This document shows positions 13,377 to 15,583 of a stretch of 15,583 bases of DNA, piece by piece. The stretch is from positions 1-15,583 of the forward strand of contig CAMAQW010000018.1 of the NCBI GenBank assembly GCA_945860335.1, read 5' to 3'. Below the pieces are notes generated by a model, which ran no database searches, was not told the DNA's origin, and saw nothing but the letters and a program-made list of their open reading frames with translations. Position 1 is the first letter of the stretch; each line of letters opens with the position of its first letter. This stretch comes from Sediminibacterium ginsengisoli (GTDB lineage: Bacteria > Bacteroidota > Bacteroidia > Chitinophagales > Chitinophagaceae). The translations under genes were made by a program, and so were the position numbers.

Positions 13377-14756
13377 ATGAAACAAATTTTAAAAACATTG
13401 CTTTTCACGGCTACATTTGCAGTTGCACTTTGGTCTTGTGAAAAAGTGGCGCCTCTTACTGTGTACGAGCCAGGAAAGAGTGTTGTATTACAAGCTTCTG
13501 CAACAACAATTGCTACTAAAACAGCAGATTCATTAAGTACTGCGGTGTTGTTCTCTTGGACCAACCCACAATACGCTACAAATGATAATACGGTTAAATA
13601 CATTTTACAAATCGATTCTTCAGGAAGAAGCTTTTCTAAAGCTGCTTCTATCGTATTAAATGGTAGAATGAGTTATGCATTCACTGGTAAAGAACTAAAC
13701 GCAGTATTACTTGGGTTTGGCTTTAGCTATAATGTAGCGTACAAAATTGATGCACGTATTATTTCTTCTTATGGAAACAACAACGAGCAATTAACGTCTA
13801 ATGTGTTAACGCTAACTGCAACTCCATATGTAATTCCTCCAAAAGTGCAACCACCAACTTCTAAAAGATTATTTTTAGTGGGTGCTGCAACCATTGGTGG
13901 TTGGAATAATCCAGTACCTGTGCCTACTCAAGAATTTAAAAGAGTAGACTCTGTTACATACGAGGGCACTTTTTACTTAAAAGGTGGTCAGCAGTATTTA
14001 GCATTACCAGTAAATGGTGATTGGGGTAATAAATACGCAGTTGCAAACAACTCATTAACTGATTTAAACTTAGGTGGTGATTTTGGTTTCAACTTCAACG
14101 ATAACTTCCCTGGTCCTTCAAAGACTGGTATGTATAAAATTCGTTTTGATTTCCAACGTGGTAAATTTACCGTTACTGCTGTTCCTTTTGGAATGCTTTT
14201 TGTAGCGGGTGGTTACCAAGGTTGGTCTCCAGATAAAGCACCTTCACTAGGCTCTATTAAAAATGACGAAGACTTCCACGGTTTTGTAGACTTCGGTACT
14301 TCTGGTTCTGAATTTAAATTTACAAGCCAACCAGATTGGAATGGTAATAACTATGGTGGAACAGCTTCAGCCATTAGCACAAGCGGTGGTAACTTAAGCG
14401 TTGCAGCAGGTGGATACTATTTATTAAGAGCCAATACAAAAAACAGTACTTGGTCTAGATATTTAGTAACTGGTGTTGGTATTGTAGGTGGATTTACAGG
14501 ATGGGGTGGTAGTCCAGATGTGGCCCTCACTTATGATAGTGGTGCTAAAGTTTGGAAAACAACTTTCACGCTAGGTGCTGATTCTGAACTTAAGTTTAGA
14601 TTCAACAGCTCTTGGGATGTTAACCTAGGTGATAGTGGTGGCGATGGTGTACTTGAATTCAATGGCGATAACCTTGCTATGAAAGCTGGTACATACGATG
14701 TAGTACTTAACCTTTCTAATGGTGGTTACTATACGTATTCATTTACCAAAAAGTAA
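13377..14756 (+). CDS. SusE/SusF-like starch-binding lipoprotein with three binding modules
   Basis: 459 residues. Signal peptide with lipobox LWSC (Cys21). Residues about 28-155 repeat the N-terminal domain of the preceding gene (FSWTNPQY, YILQIDSSG, YKIDARIISSYG). Three tandem carbohydrate-binding modules follow: about 163-268 (LFLVGAATIGGWNNP), 271-362 (MLFVAGGYQGWSPDKAPSL, FKFTSQPDWNGNNYGG) and 363-459 (VGIVGGFTGWGGSPDV, LKFRFNSSWDVNLG). The G(W)xx tryptophans and the W in W(N/D) near the end of each strand set are likely sugar-stacking residues by analogy with SusF; this is not shown by the sequence alone. The protein is probably surface-exposed and non-catalytic, holding starch near the SusC/D complex. 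It is the last gene of the operon, ended by a terminator 18 bases downstream. Confidence 0.86.
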   Translation: MKQILKTLLFTATFAVALWSCEKVAPLTVYEPGKSVVLQASATTIATKTADSLSTAVLFSWTNPQYATNDNTVKYILQIDSSGRSFSKAASIVLNGRMSYAFTGKELNAVLLGFGFSYNVAYKIDARIISSYGNNNEQLTSNVLTLTATPYVIPPKVQPPTSKRLFLVGAATIGGWNNPVPVPTQEFKRVDSVTYEGTFYLKGGQQYLALPVNGDWGNKYAVANNSLTDLNLGGDFGFNFNDNFPGPSKTGMYKIRFDFQRGKFTVTAVPFGMLFVAGGYQGWSPDKAPSLGSIKNDEDFHGFVDFGTSGSEFKFTSQPDWNGNNYGGTASAISTSGGNLSVAAGGYYLLRANTKNSTWSRYLVTGVGIVGGFTGWGGSPDVALTYDSGAKVWKTTFTLGADSELKFRFNSSWDVNLGDSGGDGVLEFNGDNLAMKAGTYDVVLNLSNGGYYTYSFTKK

Positions 14757-14774
14757 TATCATACATTTTGATAT

Positions 14775-14805
14775 AAAAAGGGCGAACCACGGTTCGCCCT
14801 TTTTT
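14775..14805. terminator. bidirectional intrinsic terminator between convergent genes
   Basis: Stem GGGCGAAC (14780-14787) pairs with GTTCGCCC (14792-14799) around a CACG loop, flanked by AAAAA on the left and TTTTTT on the right. It therefore works for the sus operon on the plus strand and for the DUF1684 gene on the minus strand, which ends at 14825. Confidence 0.92.
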
Positions 14806-14824
14806 ATGCTTGTATACGAAAGCG

Positions 14825-15583
14825 TTATTTGTGTTTATCTGATAGCTCACCTGCTGTAACTTTAAATGGCAGCTTGTTTTGCTTTGGAGGAATGGGGCAG
14901 GTTGCAAAAGGTGTATAAGCACAAGGTGGATTAAATGCTTTATTAAAATCAATAAAGGTATTGCCATTACTATCTGGCCTAGGCACATACATGTATCTTC
15001 CCGTATGGTAGGTGTTAATGCCATTTGTAGCATCACAAAAAATCACAAACAAATCGCCAGGACCTTCGCTAATAGCGTCAAGTACATAATTTTTTCCTTG
15101 GTAGTTAAAACTTATTTTACCCGCATAATCCTGCGCAGTGGTTTGTCCTAATACATTGGTGATAAAAAGTCCGCTCGGGTTTGGTGGTAAAAATTTTGCT
15201 GGTAAATTCCAGCTTTCATTTATAGCAAATCTTTTGTTTCCCTTAAATGTCCAGAGTGCTGGATTCATTAAATCTCTAAAACGTACTCCAATTTTATCTT
15301 CCCTGATAATAATACTCCACATAAACTGATTGTATACAATACCCGTATCCGTTTTATTGCTAGGGTCAAAAAGTACTAGCTCTTCGGAATAATCGCTAGG
15401 GAATTTAGTTACCCCTTTGTCAAATTCAAAACTTACCCTGCTTCCTACTACTTTAAATTTTCCAAGTAATGCTGGCATGTTTTTATGCTTAAACACAAGT
15501 GTATTGTTTGCTCCACTTCCAAACGTGTTGTCGCCAGGCTTAAGCCAGAAGAGACCAGCTAAATTGAGCCATCCATTTTGTTC
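14825..15583 (-). CDS. DUF1684 family protein (5' partial)
   Basis: The minus-strand frame is open to the right edge, so the start lies outside; 252 residues are visible. A Met codon at 15494-15496 is not the start, because conserved family sequence lies before it (NGWLNLAGLFWLKPGDNTFG). The C-terminal half carries the DUF1684 hallmark: FCDATNG, YHTGRYMYVPRP, then DFNKAFNPPCAYTPFATC and PIPPKQNKLPFKVTAGE. The two cysteines in PPCAYTPFATCPIPP are characteristic of the family. Its biochemical function is not established as far as I know, and no signal peptide can be judged. It is convergent to the sus operon and separated by a bidirectional terminator, so it is probably not part of the glycan system. 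Confidence 0.88.
   Translation of the reverse strand, partial: EQNGWLNLAGLFWLKPGDNTFGSGANNTLVFKHKNMPALLGKFKVVGSRVSFEFDKGVTKFPSDYSEELVLFDPSNKTDTGIVYNQFMWSIIIREDKIGVRFRDLMNPALWTFKGNKRFAINESWNLPAKFLPPNPSGLFITNVLGQTTAQDYAGKISFNYQGKNYVLDAISEGPGDLFVIFCDATNGINTYHTGRYMYVPRPDSNGNTFIDFNKAFNPPCAYTPFATCPIPPKQNKLPFKVTAGELSDKHK

Noticed and set aside
14879..15329. Plus-strand small open frames over the DUF1684 gene
   Set aside because: The minus strand encodes a clear DUF1684 protein with family motifs through this stretch; the plus-strand frames are its shadows.
15494..15496. Minus-strand Met codon as the start of the DUF1684 gene
   Set aside because: Conserved family sequence (GWLNLAGLFWLKPG) continues upstream to the window edge, so the gene is truncated by the window and does not start here.

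Overview
The window is a glycan-utilisation region of a Bacteroidota chromosome. The evidence is a SusC/SusD pair with SusE/SusF-type lipoproteins, a type IX secretion sorting domain, PKD-bearing surface lipoproteins, AT-rich DNA and start codons without clear Shine-Dalgarno sequences. The class is probably Chitinophagia or Sphingobacteriia, but this is inferred from general protein flavour only and is not secure.

Layout. (1) 1-4786, plus strand: the downstream end of a beta-glucan operon. It holds a 5'-truncated PKD protein with three carbohydrate-binding-like modules, a small PKD lipoprotein, a PKD-GH16 surface lipoprotein and a secreted single-domain GH16 enzyme. The four genes are 10-20 bases apart. 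A strong intrinsic terminator (4825-4852) closes the block. (2) 4853-5010: a short AT-rich intergenic region with a perfect 15-base palindrome and a weak candidate promoter. (3) 5011-14756, plus strand: an alpha-glucan (starch/glycogen) Sus-type operon, in the order GH13 amylase with T9SS tail, SusC, SusD, SusE-like, SusF-like, with gaps of 24-29 bases. (4) 14775-14805: a bidirectional terminator between convergent genes. (5) 14825-15583, minus strand: a DUF1684 protein whose start lies beyond the right edge.

How the parts work together (inference from the Sus paradigm). In the first block, surface PKD/CBM proteins would hold a beta-1,3- or mixed-linkage glucan, the lipoprotein GH16 would cut it at the surface and the soluble GH16 would finish the job. 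In the second block, the SusE/F-like proteins and SusD would bind alpha-glucan, the T9SS-exported GH13 would cut it, and SusC would import the oligosaccharides using TonB. Together the blocks cover both common storage-glucan types, laminarin-like and starch-like.

No regulator, tRNA, rRNA, insertion sequence or CRISPR array was seen. The families are known ones. The points worth a second look are the juxtaposition of the two operons, the internal module duplication in the first protein, the unassigned C-terminal domain of the second, the shared Cys-x-Lys lipoprotein motif, the palindrome upstream of the amylase, and the mixed export routes.
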